From Procambarus clarkii (Eukaryota > Arthropoda > Malacostraca > Decapoda > Cambaridae), in the NCBI RefSeq assembly GCF_040958095.1, contig NC_091173.1:17181241-17245240 (forward strand): a stretch of 64,000 nt of DNA. Reading direction: 5' to 3'. Numbering within the stretch: position 1 is the stretch's first letter; the number at the start of each line of letters is the position of its first letter. Position numbers and translations under genes: made by a program. The notes beneath the pieces were generated by a model. That model saw nothing but the letters and a program-made list of their open reading frames with translations, searched no databases and was not told the DNA's origin. Shown one piece after another: positions 1 to 11,665 of the stretch.

Positions 1-62
1 TGTTGCATATTTCAGGATTGCTCTGAAAAAGGTCCTTCTTGCGGTCCCACATAACTGTGGAT

Positions 63-168
<106 letters not shown>

Positions 169-328
169 AGCCGTATGTAAGAGCGCACAGATGATATAAA
201 TGAAGCAGGAAGCGCCGTGAGTGACAAGGAGGGCAGTGATGTACAGTGTCGTGTCTACAAGTTGGACAACGACAGTGACCGCCGGAGACAAGGACCAACA
301 CGCGCCCTAGACAGCATCTCTTATCTCG

Positions 329-362
<34 letters not shown>

Positions 363-378
363 ACACACACACATACAC
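329..378. repeat. (CA)n microsatellite, slightly interrupted
   Basis: AC dinucleotide run with a few AT interruptions. A G homopolymer follows about 30 bp further on (411-417). The stretch between here and 800 is AT-rich with nothing recognisable. Confidence 0.95.
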
Positions 379-802
379 AGACACTCGGGTCTGAACCATA
401 ACATTTTAGGGGGGGGGCAGAAAGGTACCACAATCATTCGTATTCGCGCATAAAGAACATTAAACTCTAAGGCAAAGGAGTCTGTAATCAATACGAGAGG
501 CTGAGCATAATTTACAGAGTGTGGAACTCTCCAACTAGAACCTGATTGTTAAATTCCTTTCATGTTAACTGAAAAAAGACTAACGTAATCTTGACTATTA
601 CATAAATTGCACAACTAATTACTTCAAAAAGAGACATTTAAAATTTTTTTTTAATATTTGGAGGAAATTTTTAAGATATATCTTCCTGGTAATTTGGTAC
701 TGCGAACAAAAAATATATGCAGATATTTAGTCACAGTAACGAGGCTGAAAAATTAGACACCAAAATATGCTGTAAAAATATGTTTCTTTTGTCAAACAGA
801 CG

Positions 803-805
<3 letters not shown>

Positions 806-886
<81 letters not shown>
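806..886. repeat. (CA)n microsatellite directly upstream of a SINE head
   Basis: About 40 CA units end 5 bp before the tRNA-like head of the SINE at 892. Similar (CA)n arrays flank the head side of the related SINEs ending at 18995, 28845 and 29190, so this array probably belongs to the element's insertion history. Confidence 0.95.
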
Positions 887-888
<2 letters not shown>

Positions 889-1175
889 GGGGCCTCGTAG
901 CCTGGTGGATAGCGCGCAGGACTCGTAATTCTGTGGCGCGGGTTCGATTCCCGCACGAGGCAGAAACAAATGGGCAAAGTTTCTTTCACCCTAAGTGCCC
1001 CTGTTACCTAGCAGTAAATAGGTACCTGGGAGTTAGTCAGCTGTCATGGGCTGCTTCCTGGGGTGTGTGTGTGTGGTGTGGGAAAAAAAAAAGTAGTTAG
1101 TAAACAGTTGATTGACAGTTGAAAGAGCAAAGCTCAACCCCCGCAAAAACACGACTAGTAAACACAACTAGTAAA
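889..1175 (+). mobile_element. tRNA-Thr-headed SINE (type A'), near-intact
   Basis: Positions 892-962 fold as a tRNA. The acceptor arms GCCTCGT and ACGAGGC pair perfectly, the anticodon arm CAGGA/TTCTG closes a 7-base loop with CGT at the anticodon position, and the T arm GCGGG/CCCGC encloses TTCGATT. Internal RNA polymerase III boxes are therefore present (B box GGTTCGATTCC). The body contains TAGCAGTAAATAGGTACCTG, then a short GT run and poly-A. The tail GAGCAAAGCTCAACCCCCGC is shared with the CR1-like LINE end at 2000-2060. A close copy lies on the minus strand at 18703-18995, which suggests recent activity. The head could be mistaken for a functional tRNA gene, but the attached body and repeated copies argue for a SINE. 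Confidence 0.9.
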
Positions 1176-1219
1176 CACACACACACGCACACGCACACAC
1201 ATACACACACACACACGCG

Positions 1220-1280
<61 letters not shown>
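1174..1280. repeat. (CA)n microsatellite with CG interruptions
   Basis: CA dinucleotide array with GCAC interruptions in its first half, directly after the SINE tail. It may have grown from that tail. Confidence 0.95.
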
Positions 1281-1282
<2 letters not shown>

Positions 1283-1354
1283 CTGTAATATACCCACCTC
1301 TAAACATTCAAAATATTTATAGGCTACAAAGTCAGATATAAAGTGAAGGCAGAT

Positions 1355-1955
1355 GAAGGTGTAGGTGAAGGTACAGGTGTGGGTGTAGAGGTGTAGGTGT
1401 GGGTGTTGAGGTGTACGTGAGGGTACAGGTGTGGGTGTAGGTGTGGGTGTTGAGGTGTAGGTGAAGGTACAGGTGTGGGTGTAGCGGTGTGGGTGTTGAG
1501 GTGTAGGTGAGGGTACAGGTGTGGGTGTAGAGGTGTAGGTGTGGATGTTGAGGTGTAGGTGAGGGTACAGGTGTGGGTGTAGAGGTGTAGGTGTGGGTGT
1601 TGAGGTGTAGGTGAGGGTACAGGTGTGGGTGTAGAGGTGTAGGTGTGGGTGTTGAGGTGTACGTGAGGGTACAGGTGTGGGTGTAGCGGTGTAGGTGTGG
1701 GTGTTGAGGTGTACGTGAGGGTACAGGTGTGGGTGTAGCGGTGTAGGTGTGGGTGTTGAGGTGTGGGTGAGGGTACAGGTGTGGGTGTAGAGGTGTAGGT
1801 GTGGGTGTTGAGGTGTAGGTGAGGGTACAGGTGTGGGTGTAGCGGTGTAGGTGTGGGTGTTGAGGTGTAGGTGAGGGTACAGGTGTGGGTGTAGCGGTGT
1901 AGGTGTGGGTGTTGAGGTGTAGGTGAGGGTACAGGTGTGGGTGTAGCGGTGTAGG
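1355..1955. repeat. 52-bp GT-rich minisatellite, about 12 copies
   Basis: The marker GAGGGTACAGG recurs at 1561, 1613, 1665 and 1717, giving a 52-bp period. Within each unit, short GGTGTAGGTGTGGGTGTTGA blocks give an internal near-6-bp rhythm. The G-rich strand is the plus strand. Long Thr-Pro-His open frames on the minus strand arise only from the repeat. Confidence 0.93.
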
Positions 1956-2266
1956 TGGTGGTGATGTGATCTAGGTGGATCAGGTAACCTCTGGTGTGTG
2001 TACTCACCTAGTTGTGCTTGCGGGGGTTGAGCTTCGGCTCTTTGGTCCCGCCTCTCAACCGTCAATCAACTGTTGGTTCCTGAGCCTATTGGGCTCTATC
2101 ATATCTACACTTGAAACTGTGTATGGAGTCAGCCTCCACCACATCACTTCCTAGCGCATTCCATTTACTAACTACTCTGACACTGAAAAAGTTCTTTCTA
2201 ATGTCTCTGTGGCTCATTTGGGTACTCAGTTTCCACCTGTGTCCCCTTATGCGTGTACCACCCGTG

Positions 2267-2689
2267 TTAAATAATTCCCCTGAGATTTTTGTATGTGGTG
2301 ATCATGTCTCCCCGAGCTCTTCTGTCTTCCAGCGATGTGAGGTGCAGTTCACGCAGCCTGTCCTCATAACTCATGTCTCTTAGTTCTAGAACTAGCCTAG
2401 TGGCATTCCTCTGAACTTTTTCCAGTTTCGTCTTGTGCTTGACAATGTACGAGTTCCATGCAGGGGCCGCATACTCCAGGATTGGTCTTACATATGCGGT
2501 ATACAAGGTTCTGAAAGATTCCTTACACAGGTTTCTGAAGGTAGTTCTGATGTTAGCCAGTCTCGCATACGCCGCCGATTTTATTCTTTTAATGTGGGCT
2601 TCGGGAGACAGGGTTGGCGTGATATCAACTCCTAGATCTTTTTCTCTGTCCGTTTCGTGAAGGACTTCATCTCTCACTATTTCCTCCAC
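2267..2689 (-). pseudogene. LINE ORF2 C-terminal region (thumb/post-RT)
   Basis: An open stretch of about 140 codons contains KDLGVDITPTLSPEAHIKRI, then TAYVRPILEYAAPAWN and QRNATRLV, and ends with RARGDMITTYKNLRG. This order is characteristic of CR1/Jockey-type LINE polyproteins just after the reverse transcriptase. It lies in a different frame from the RT fragment upstream, so at least one frameshift separates them. The equivalent of its final segment is where an inverted-repeat element inserted in the copy at 62565-63470. Confidence 0.88.
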
Positions 2690-2779
2690 CTAGTTTAATC
2701 CCCTTACATTTACTTGAGTTGAACTTTAGTAGCCATTTGTTGGGCCATTCATTCTGTTTATCTAGGTTATCTTGTAGCC

Positions 2780-3130
2780 TCATACTATCTTAATAATCCT
2801 CATAATTTCTGCATCATCAGCAAACATTGAGAGGAACGAGTCTATACCCTCTGGTAGATCATTTACATATATCAGAAACAGTATAGATTCAAGGACTGAA
2901 CCCTGAGGGACTCCACTGGTGACGCCTCGCCACTCCGAGACCTCACCCCTCACAGTGACTCTCTGTCTTCTGTTGCTTAGGCACTCCCTTATCCAGTGAA
3001 GTACCTTCCCTTTCACTCCTGCCTGCATCTCCAGCTTGTGTACCAATCTCTTATGTGATACTGTGCCAAAGGCTTTCTGGCAGTCCAGAAATATCCAGTC
3101 TACCCAGCTCTCTCTTTCTTGCCTGGTCAT
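2780..3130 (-). pseudogene. Reverse transcriptase core fragment of the CR1-like LINE
   Basis: About 116 codons remain open. Visible motifs are FLDCQKAFGTVSHKRL (motif A, where the family usually has AFDTV), GVPQGSVLESILFLIYVN (motif B and the fingers/palm boundary) and FADDAEIM (motif C, the catalytic Asp pair). The enzyme would copy LINE RNA into DNA at a nicked target. The Gly in AFG and the Glu-Ser after SVL depart from the usual sequence and indicate decay. The upstream part of the reverse transcriptase and the endonuclease are absent. Confidence 0.88.
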
Positions 3131-3239
3131 AGAATTCCTGGTCAGAGTGAGGCGGTGTGACCTGGGTGGATCAGGTGCCCTCAGGTGCGGAGTGGGAGGT
3201 GAGGATCAGCTACCATTGATCCGCATCATTTATGCAGCA

Positions 3240-3420
3240 TCCAGCCAGACCACCAGTCCGCTCTACACGCCCGTGCTCCACCCTCCGCCCACCTTCCACC
3301 TCCACCCACCGCCCACACCACCAACCCCCCTGACTCACCCACCGCCCACACGCTCCCCCCTCCCAGACTCACCCACCAAATTTTTTTCTCCCACTCTGAC
3401 ACCTTCACCCCCCCCCCTCC
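3240..3420. other. C-rich pyrimidine stretch
   Basis: The plus strand is dominated by CCCACC, CCTCC and TCCACC words over about 180 bp. It may be a degenerate tandem repeat. No gene signal is seen in it. Confidence 0.6.
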
Positions 3421-3622
3421 GCACCGGTGTGTCACAATCCGTGATTCTGGTTCGCTGGTTCACGGTACACTACTGAATAGGAGGTCAGGTTCACAAACAC
3501 CTTAAATCCAGGTTCTCTTGGATAGCTGTGTCAAATAGCGAGATCTGTTGTTTCCACTGCGTTACCTGGCCCGCTTGACACCCGTTACCATGCACATTTG
3601 CTCAGTCTCAACCATTTGGTTG

Positions 3623-3685
3623 AGAGGCGAGACCAAAGAGCCGAAGCTCAACCCCCGCAAGTACAACTAGGCGAGTACATTTGGT
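3623..3685 (+). mobile_element. LINE/SINE 3'-tail fragment
   Basis: Contains GAGGCGAGACCAAAGAGCCG and GCTCAACCCCCGCAAGTAC, matching the reverse complement of the CR1-like LINE end at 2000-2060 almost base for base. It lies opposite to that copy and directly precedes the 30-bp minisatellite. Confidence 0.8.
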
Positions 3686-3723
3686 CCACTTGACACCTGC
3701 TTGTACAACATGCCGAGGTCAAT

Positions 3724-4522
3724 ACACCCATGAAGGTGCAGACAGTGCCACACACCCATGAAGGGGCAGACAGTGCCACACACACCCATGAAGGGGCAGA
3801 CAGTGCCACACACACCCATGAAGGGGCAGACAGTGCCACACACACCCATGAAGGTGCAGACAGTGCCACACACCCATGAAGGTGCAGACAGTGCCACACA
3901 CCCATGAAAGTGCAGACAGTGCCACACACACCCATGAAGGGGCAGACAGTGCCACACACACCCATGAAGGGGCAGACAGTGCCACACACCCATGAAGGTG
4001 CAGACAGTGCCACACACCCATGAAAGTGCAGACAGTGCCACACACACCCATGAAGGTGCAGACAGTGCCACACACACCCATGAAGGTGCAGACAGTGCCA
4101 CACACACCCATGAAGGGGCAGACAGTGCCACACACACCCATGAAGAGGCAGACAGTGCCACACACCCATGAAGGTGCAGACAGTGCCACATACACCCATG
4201 AAGGGGCAGACAGTGCCACACACACCCACGAAGGGGCAGACAGTGCCACACACACCCATGAAGGAGCAGACAGTGCCACACACACCCATGAAGGAGCAGA
4301 CAGTGCCACAGACACCCACGAAGGGGCAGACAGTGCCACACACACCCATGAAGGAGCAGACAGTGCCACACACACACATGAAGGAGCAGACAGTGCCACA
4401 GACACCCATGAAGGAACAGACAGTGCCACAGACACCCATGAAGGAACAGGCAGTGCCACACACACCCATGAAGGAACAGGCAGTGCCACACACACCCATG
4501 AAGGAACAGGCAGTGCCACACA
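3724..4522. repeat. 30-bp minisatellite, about 27 copies
   Basis: The unit is built on CCATGAAGGGGCAGACAGTG followed by CCACACACA, with 28- and 30-bp length variants from loss of one CA. Substitutions cluster: GGTGC versions to the left, GGAGC in the middle, GGAACAGG to the right, so the array grew in blocks. Because 30 is a multiple of 3, several frames on both strands stay open for up to 300 codons. These are not evidence of coding. Confidence 0.97.
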
Positions 4523-4714
4523 CCCCAGTGGGATCAGCTCTATGGCTGCTCATGTCTGGAGTTCCGAGAGGGCGCTGTCGAAGCGTTCTTCACGCCCCCT
4601 AACTTCTCTAATGAAATTCCAAAGTTTATAGGAATATAATCTTCTGGCACAAATGAGTTCTATCTGATCATGGATGGCGGTTGGTGCTTTTGTGCTCTGT
4701 ATTGCGCACCCTCG

Positions 4715-4795
4715 GCAACCCACGCACACCTCGCGGGGACACTAAAGCCCCGAAATCGTCTCAAGATAACCTCAAGATCTCAAGATAACCACCTT
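4715..4795 (+). mobile_element. SINE type A tail, 5'-truncated
   Basis: Contains CGGGGACACTAAAGCCCCGA and two CTCAAGATAACC copies, the 3' end seen in the complete SINEs at 24243, 31984 and 58446. The head and body are missing. Confidence 0.75.
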
Positions 4796-5234
4796 TTTTA
4801 TGATAATTTCGTTAGGAATTCCATTCCACAGTGGGTTATAATTTTGAATAAGAGCCACGTTCAGGGAGCCACACATTGTTATTGTAAATAGTTCCATGGA
4901 TCCACACATGATATTAAATACTTGTGGGAGATGACAAAGAGGAAATGTTTACAGTAACAAGGAATAAAGCGAGAGGCTACGAATGGAAATTAAGAACACA
5001 ACGAGACATACTTCCTTACCTGGAAGGAAATATTCCTTCCGCGTAGGAGTAACGTAAGAATTACATGAACAAGACCGTGAGAATTTTTTCAAGGGTTGTC
5101 TAAACAGTGAATCTCACAGGTACGGCCCAAACGTAACGTTTCTCAAGAAATGTTCACACGGAAAATCTCTCAGAAACTGTCCAAAAGCAGAACCGCTCAA
5201 ACGTTGCCCACACGTGGAATCTCCCAAGAACCGT

Positions 5235-5237
<3 letters not shown>

Positions 5238-5285
<48 letters not shown>
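5238..5285. repeat. (CA)n microsatellite
   Basis: About 24 CA units. The 130 bp to its left hold short degenerate repeats of a CGTTTCTCAAGAAATGTTCACA-like phrase of roughly 25-30 bp. Between 4795 and 5100 nothing recognisable is seen. Confidence 0.95.
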
Positions 5286-5286
<1 letters not shown>

Positions 5287-5395
5287 GGAAGTCTGATACT
5301 TGCGCAGTAAAACTGCGCACAACTCTAGCATGCGACACGCTCAGGGAGCTCCCGTAAAAGACAGTGTGTACACCATGTTCATTATGTGCCAGAGT

Positions 5396-5970
5396 CTGTG
5401 AATATGCTGGCCATCCAACTATGAATATGCTGGCCATCCTACTGTGAATATGCTGGCCATCCTACTATGAATATGCTGGCCATCCTACTGTGAATATGCT
5501 GTCCACCCTACTGTGAATATGCTGGCCAACCTACTGTGAATATGCTGGTCATCCTACTGTGAATATATTGTCCATCTTACTGTGAATATACTGTCCATCC
5601 TACTGTGAATATACTGGTCATCCTACTGTGAATATACTGGCCATCCTACTGTGAATATACTGGCTATCCTACTGTGAATATACTGTCCATCTTACTGTGA
5701 ATATACTGTCCATCCTACTGTGAATATACTGTCAACCCTACTGTGAATATACTGTCCACCCAACTGTGAATATACTGTCCACCCTACTGTGAATATACTG
5801 TCCACCCTACTGTGAATATACTGTCCATCCAACTGTGAATATACTGTCCACCCAACTGTGAATATACTGTCCACCCAACTGTGAATATACTGTCCACCCA
5901 ACTGTGAATATACTGTCCACCCAACTGTGAATATACTGTCCACCCAACTGTGAATATACTGTCCATCCTG
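5396..5970. repeat. 22-bp minisatellite, about 26 copies
   Basis: The unit is TGTGAATATACTGTCCACC plus CTAC or CAAC. Copies at the left end carry ATATGCTGGCCATC and those at the right ATATACTGTCCACC, so there is a gradient of variants along the array. Three units equal 66 bp, which explains the repeated open minus-strand peptide around SIFTVGWTVYSQ. Confidence 0.97.
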
Positions 5971-6355
5971 TTGTGGGGGTCTACCGCACCTGACGACATG
6001 GACACGGAACGTAACGAAGGGGGGGGGGGGAGAGAGAATAAAAGAGCCATTAACATTAAACAAAACGCTAACGAGAATAATTATGTAATCAGTTAATCAG
6101 CGCGCCGATAGTGGATGTTAATGTTTATAGTTACTTCCTAAAAATAACTATATAAATATATTAACCATCTGTTAAATACACGACGCATCCTTCTAACGGA
6201 AGTAATCCTCGTACAGAATGTTTCCATAGTAAAGGGGCTGCAAACTGCCTTGTTTTTTCTTTTTCTTTACTAATGTTACTCGACGAACTTGGGGACAGGT
6301 GACATGAGTGTCTATTATTTTGTCTCTTAGTCAGCTGTGTCGACACAAACAGGTG

Positions 6356-6705
6356 AGGCACTCAACAGTGAAGGTACTCAGCTGGGAAAACACTCAACAG
6401 AAGCATTCAGCAGGGGAGGCACTCAACAGGAGAGGCACTCAGCAGGGAAGGCACTCAGCAGAAGAGGCACTCAGCAGGGGAGGCACTCAGCAGGAGAGGC
6501 ACTCAACAGGGGAGACACTCAGCAGGGGAGGCACTCAGCAGGGGAGGCACTCAGCAGGGGAGGCACTCAGCAGGGGAAGCACTCAGCAGGGGAAGCACTC
6601 AGCAGGAGAGGCACTCAGCCGGGAAAACACTCAACAGGAGAAGCATTCAGCAAGGAAGGCACTCAGCAGGGAAGGCACTCAGCAGGGGAGGCACTCAGCA
6701 GGGGA
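6356..6705. repeat. 18-bp minisatellite, about 19 copies
   Basis: The unit is GCACTCAGCAGGGGAGG with A/G variation (GGGAAGGCA, GGAGAGGCA, GGAAAACA). The period is a multiple of 3, so two plus-strand frames stay open across it. 5990-6350 to its left contains a G run (6019-6030) and AT-rich sequence with nothing recognisable. Confidence 0.96.
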
Positions 6706-6916
6706 AGGAGGGTGAGAAGAATGGGCTTCAAGTCTGCCAAGACTGTTGCCTCCAACAATCAACATAACGCACCATGAATTCTCTGGTGCTGTGACGTATT
6801 TTGGTCCCCGGTGAGCTAAGTGGAGCTAATATGATTTCCTTGGTGCATCCACCCCGGGCCAGCTCCCCGCCACCCCTCGCTCGCTCTGCTTCTCCACCTC
6901 TCTCTACCTCTACCTC

Positions 6917-6920
<4 letters not shown>

Positions 6921-7006
<86 letters not shown>
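6921..7006. repeat. (CT)n microsatellite
   Basis: Pure TC dinucleotide array of about 43 units, led by a short TACCTC run. Confidence 0.98.
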
Positions 7007-7009
<3 letters not shown>

Positions 7010-7010
<1 letters not shown>

Positions 7011-7270
7011 CTTTTCTACCTCGCGCAGCTTCTGCACTCTTGCTTCTGCACCTCGCTCTGCTTCTGCATGCTGCACGTCTGCTTCTGCACGCTGCACCTT
7101 TGCTTATGTGCGTTGCGCCCTCTATCTCTCTGCTTCTGCACCTTGCTCTGCTTCTTCACACTGCCCCCTCGCTCTGCCTCTTCACACTGCCCCCTCGCTC
7201 TGCTTCTGCACCTCGCTCACTCTGCTTCCGCTTGCTGCACATCGCTCTGCCTCTGCACGCTGCTTTTGCA
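7010..7270. repeat. Degenerate CTTCTGCACCTCGCTCTG tandem region
   Basis: Phrases such as GCTTCTGCACCTCGCTCTG and GCTTCTGCACGCTGCAC recur at irregular 15-25 bp spacing, in the same strand sense as the adjacent (CT)n. It reads as an old, decayed minisatellite. Confidence 0.7.
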
Positions 7271-7531
7271 TTTAACGATTAGCTCCAACTGCACGATAAT
7301 TCCGTTATGATTCTCTGTCCTGGACAACATTTACCTCAACGCCGTTTCCTCGACAACACTTCTCAGCGCCATAGCTGGACGCCACGACCTGACAGACCAC
7401 CACCAACATAACAGCACCTCGACACGAATCCAACACCTCTCCAGCACACCACCGCCGCCCTCATTAACCATGAGGTGAAAGACATTGTTTCCCCAAGATA
7501 AACGACGATAGTGGTGATGATGATGGTTCGA

Positions 7532-8689
<1,158 letters not shown>

Positions 8690-8690
<1 letters not shown>

Positions 8691-9110
8691 GTTTCAGGTT
8701 CGAGCTTGAGCTCTTGGATCCCGCCTTTTTTATAGCTCTCGACTGATTTATTGACTCCCATTCCTCGTTTAATATTTACAGTTGAAACTATGTACAGACT
8801 TAGCCTCTGCCTGTTGCTGGTTCCTGGAATCATTGTCCCCCACGGACCAGTCTCTGACCAGGCCTCCTAAACTACCTTTCTAGCTCATTCCACTTAACTG
8901 TTACTCTCCCACTGATGATATATTTCATTGCATCCTCGTGCTAGGTATCAAGTTTCGATGCATGAATTCTTATTTTGTGACTCGTATAAAGTAATTCATC
9001 TTTCTGTTTCGATAATAATCTTTATCTCAACTATATCTTTAATTCTTTAAGGGCTGGCTTCCTTAGCCTCGTCTCATAGTACAAATCTCAGAGTTCTAAA
9101 ATCAACGGTG
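8690..9110 (-). mobile_element. Degenerate CR1-like LINE 3' end
   Basis: The plus strand reads GAGCTTGAGCTCTTGGATCC, then a decayed GTTGAAACTATGTACAGACT, then TAGCTCATTCCACTTAACTG, each in the order seen in the better copy at 2030-2200. Further right, TTCATCTTTCTG and AGAGTTCTAAAAT echo the preceding coding region. Many substitutions and indels show it is much older. Confidence 0.65.
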
Positions 9111-9344
9111 TAGAAGATTTGTTACTTTCTAAGAGTTTTTTCTGCTTCACGCAAGGGCTCCGCCGCCTACGTCCATCACTGTTACACAGTGAAGTTATCT
9201 GAGCGTTTCTTTGTCCACTTCTGAAGGCTCTTACAATATTCACCGGTATATTAAGGTAATGTTTCCGTGTGTCTCCAGACATGGTCTTGTTGCTGTCTTA
9301 ACCCGTTCTCTTAACTTACACGCCTCATTTTCTATGCTAGTCCC

Positions 9345-9510
9345 CAATGTACAAAATAAGGGGTATCATGAAAGGTAGAATCTCGCAAACATCCACGTTT
9401 TGTATGAGTAGGATGTTTAGCTTAGGTGGGTAGTTTGGGTTCGCGTGTTTCAGTATTTCGTACGTTATGGCAACTCAAGAGAACGGGCTATATGTCCGAG
9501 TAAGCAATTA
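9345..9510 (+). repeat. TTAGGTGGGT-type dispersed repeat, copy 1
   Basis: Shares AACATCCACGTTTTGTATGA, then TTAGCTTAGGTGGGTAGTTT, then GGGTTCGCGTGTTTC with copies near 12680, 17045 and 47880. No coding capacity. It may be a short non-autonomous element whose ends are not defined. Confidence 0.6.
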
Positions 9511-10095
9511 TCAAAGGAGAGCACGAATCGAGTGTGTGGGAGTTTAATACGATGATGACAAAAGTTTCTAGATATCTCCCAGAATACCTATAACGGAGAA
9601 GAACGACAACAGTTTATTGACATTGATGGAGTCGGATTCCCTGAGGAATGCATCCAGATACATTTGGTGTAATGGGAATGTTGAGAAACAGTTTCAGGAG
9701 GTCTAACTACAGTACCTATATGGCTGGAAGCTGAACGCTGCAGGTCGGACAGTAAGTGGCCAGGTTTCCATCTCATCAAGTACCCATTACTTAAACTTGT
9801 GTGGACGATAAGTAACCAGGTTAAGGACGTTTCCCATTTCTTGTTACGATTAAATACGGCGCAGGTCATGAGGATAATTCACATTTAATGACAGGTAATT
9901 TGCTCGCCAGCTACCCTTTCAGCGGATGTGGATAATATTATTAATACGATTGTATTCCACAAAGGTACGAGTTTGTGCGACGCAGCACGAGCTAACAGCG
10001 CCCGTAGCTCTCACATGCAATACGTCATTCCCAGCAACATCATTATGCTGGGTGCCTACTCACTTATACCTGCTGAAGATCAGATATAACCAACG

Positions 10096-10367
10096 TTTTT
10101 TTTTTTTTTTTTTGAGATATATACAAGAGTTGTTACATTCTTGTGCAGCCACTAGTACACGTAGCGTTTCGGGCAGGTCCCTGGAATACGATCCCCTGCC
10201 GCGAAGAATCGTTTTTTCATCCAAGTACACATTTTACTGTTGCGTTAAACAGAGGCTACAGTTAAGGAATTGCGCCCAGTAAATCCTCCCCGGCCAGGAT
10301 ACGAACCCATGACATAGCGCTCGCGGAACGCCAGGCGAGTGTCCTACCACTACACCACGGAGACTGT
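10096..10367 (-). mobile_element. tRNA-like SINE with L2-type tail
   Basis: On the minus strand the head (10367 to about 10290) has an A-box-like GTGGTGTAGTGGTAGGACAC and a B-box-like GGGTTCGTATCC. The body leads to a tail reading GGGACCTGCCCGAAACGCTA, GTGGCTGCACAAGAATGTAA, then a poly-A (poly-T at 10097-10112 on plus). The tail matches the end of the L2-like LINE at 61075-61135, so that LINE is the likely source of its reverse transcriptase. Confidence 0.85.
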
Positions 10368-10675
10368 CTGCTTAGGTGTACTTTCATTACCACATTGTAT
10401 CACGTTGTACTTTCATTACCACAGGTTTACAAGCGTAACAAGATTATGTAGACATTAAACTGCCTTGAAGATGAAACGACAACTACAAATAAACATTAAA
10501 ATGTACCGTGTCAGAGAACATAAAATCATTTAAGGTTCTACTGTCAGTGTCCTGACCTTCAAGGGAAGGTGATACAAATATATTGCACATCTCTGGATTT
10601 TCAGTTTTTTTTTCTTCGATGTGAGATCTCCTGTGCTTACGTGACGGTCGGTCCTATGGAAGTCCAGCAGTGTTT

Positions 10676-10905
10676 TCTGGTCTAGGATTCATCAAGCGTT
10701 TACGCATCCATTACGAAACCTGTACATCTTTCAACACTTATGGCGGTTCTGTTTACATTTTTTAAACAATTTTGAGCTCCGAATGTACTACGAAGTTGTT
10801 TATATCAATGATACCCTTTGATTAACAAGTTTCTAACCTCGTAAACCGTTTAATAAATGTAAACAAAGCCGCAATGATAGTTGAAAAATGCACGGGGGGT
10901 TAGTA
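10676..10905. mobile_element. Foldback element F2, complete-looking
   Basis: The left arm contains TACGAAACCTGTACATCTTT, then ATGGCGGTTCTGTTTACAT. The right arm returns ATAAATGTAAACAAAGCCGC, then TAGTTGAAAAATGCAC, its approximate reverse complement. There is no coding capacity. The same unit recurs at 14650-14850. It is probably a MITE-like element; its superfamily cannot be told because target duplications are not clear. Confidence 0.72.
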
Positions 10906-11588
10906 AGTAGTTAAGTAAATATCTGATGACAAAGTCTTCCTCGTCTAGGTTTGCAAAAGCTACCCGAATATTGACCAGTTTCACATGTGCTGTACATGTT
11001 TTGTTTAGTGTTATATACACGGACGGATATACTATTAAACCAATGAAGTCTAAGCTTCAGGGCCCTTCATCCCGGAGGGGCCCCAGAAGCCACTTTTAGT
11101 TAGATCTACATCTCAGAATTAATCAAAATCTGAGATATGGTGGTTAAATAAACATAAAAATAAAAATTGTGGTGATCCCTTGTGGAATAATTACCCCCAT
11201 GGAAGATAACAAGGGTTGGCCAGACCTCATTGCTGCTTGCCAAGCCCTCCCCCCCCCTCCCACCAATGACAGTTCAAGCTTCAAGAACCCACATGTTGTA
11301 GGTCCGCCACGGGTTACATAATCTCTGAACTTCACGCTACCTCTGATTCCAAAAACTGGGCACCTTTTAACCTATCACATCGCTGGAATCTTCATTACTC
11401 CTATTCTCCTTACCTTATTCTCATCACTGACCATTAAATGATATGTAAAGGCTTGGAATGTCAAAACTACAACTAAAATAACAATGAAAAAAATTTAATT
11501 GGAAAAACTTTCTTTTATGAGTTATGCCCTATTAAACCCAAATAAATGATTGGCTTGCATCAGGGGACATATACTCCACAACTTGGGT
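10906..11588. other. No gene recognised
   Basis: AT-rich with a short GC-rich palindromic phrase at about 11060-11095 (GGGCCC and GGGGCCCC). No motif of any known family was recognised. Confidence 0.5.
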
Positions 11589-11665
11589 CACGTTGTTGTT
11601 GTTAAAGATTCGCTACCTGGAACATAAAGTTCAAAGTAGCACGGGCTATGGTGAGCCCGTTAGGC
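11588..11665 (+). repeat. Short dispersed repeat R1, copy 1
   Basis: GTTGTTGTTAAAGATTCGCT, CCTGGAACATAAAGTTC and AGCACGGGCTATGGTGAGCC recur in the same order at 12883-12955. It looks like a short interspersed element fragment. Coding potential is absent. Confidence 0.7.

Larger units (their letters stand above)
1997..3150 (-). mobile_element. CR1-like non-LTR retrotransposon, 5'-truncated
   Basis: The minus strand carries the second half of a LINE open frame: reverse transcriptase motifs near 3130-2780, a downstream region to 2267, the C-terminal block around 2240-2110, and a 3' end near 2000 reading toward GCTCAACCCCCGCAAGCAC. It is out of frame in at least one place. A 30-bp direct repeat with about 5 mismatches flanks it (1967-1996 and 3158-3187), a possible old target duplication. 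A 3'-tail fragment of the same type recurs at 3623-3685. The element cannot be autonomous because the endonuclease half is missing. Confidence 0.88.

Noticed and set aside
892..962. Functional tRNA-Thr gene
   Set aside because: The cloverleaf is good, but a SINE body and tail follow, and a near-identical head and body recur at 18703-18995. A SINE head explains it better.
1097..2065. 322-codon minus open frame rich in Thr-Pro-His
   Set aside because: It spans a 52-bp minisatellite and (CA)n arrays and has no domain; it is a repeat artefact.
3648..4631. Several 200-300 codon open frames on both strands
   Set aside because: All are translations of the 30-bp minisatellite, open in several frames because the unit is a multiple of 3 without stops. 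No start context, domain or composition supports coding.
5396..5970. CRISPR-like array
   Set aside because: Repeats are head to tail without unique spacers, and the sequence is eukaryotic. The same applies to the 18-, 25-, 27- and 30-bp arrays.
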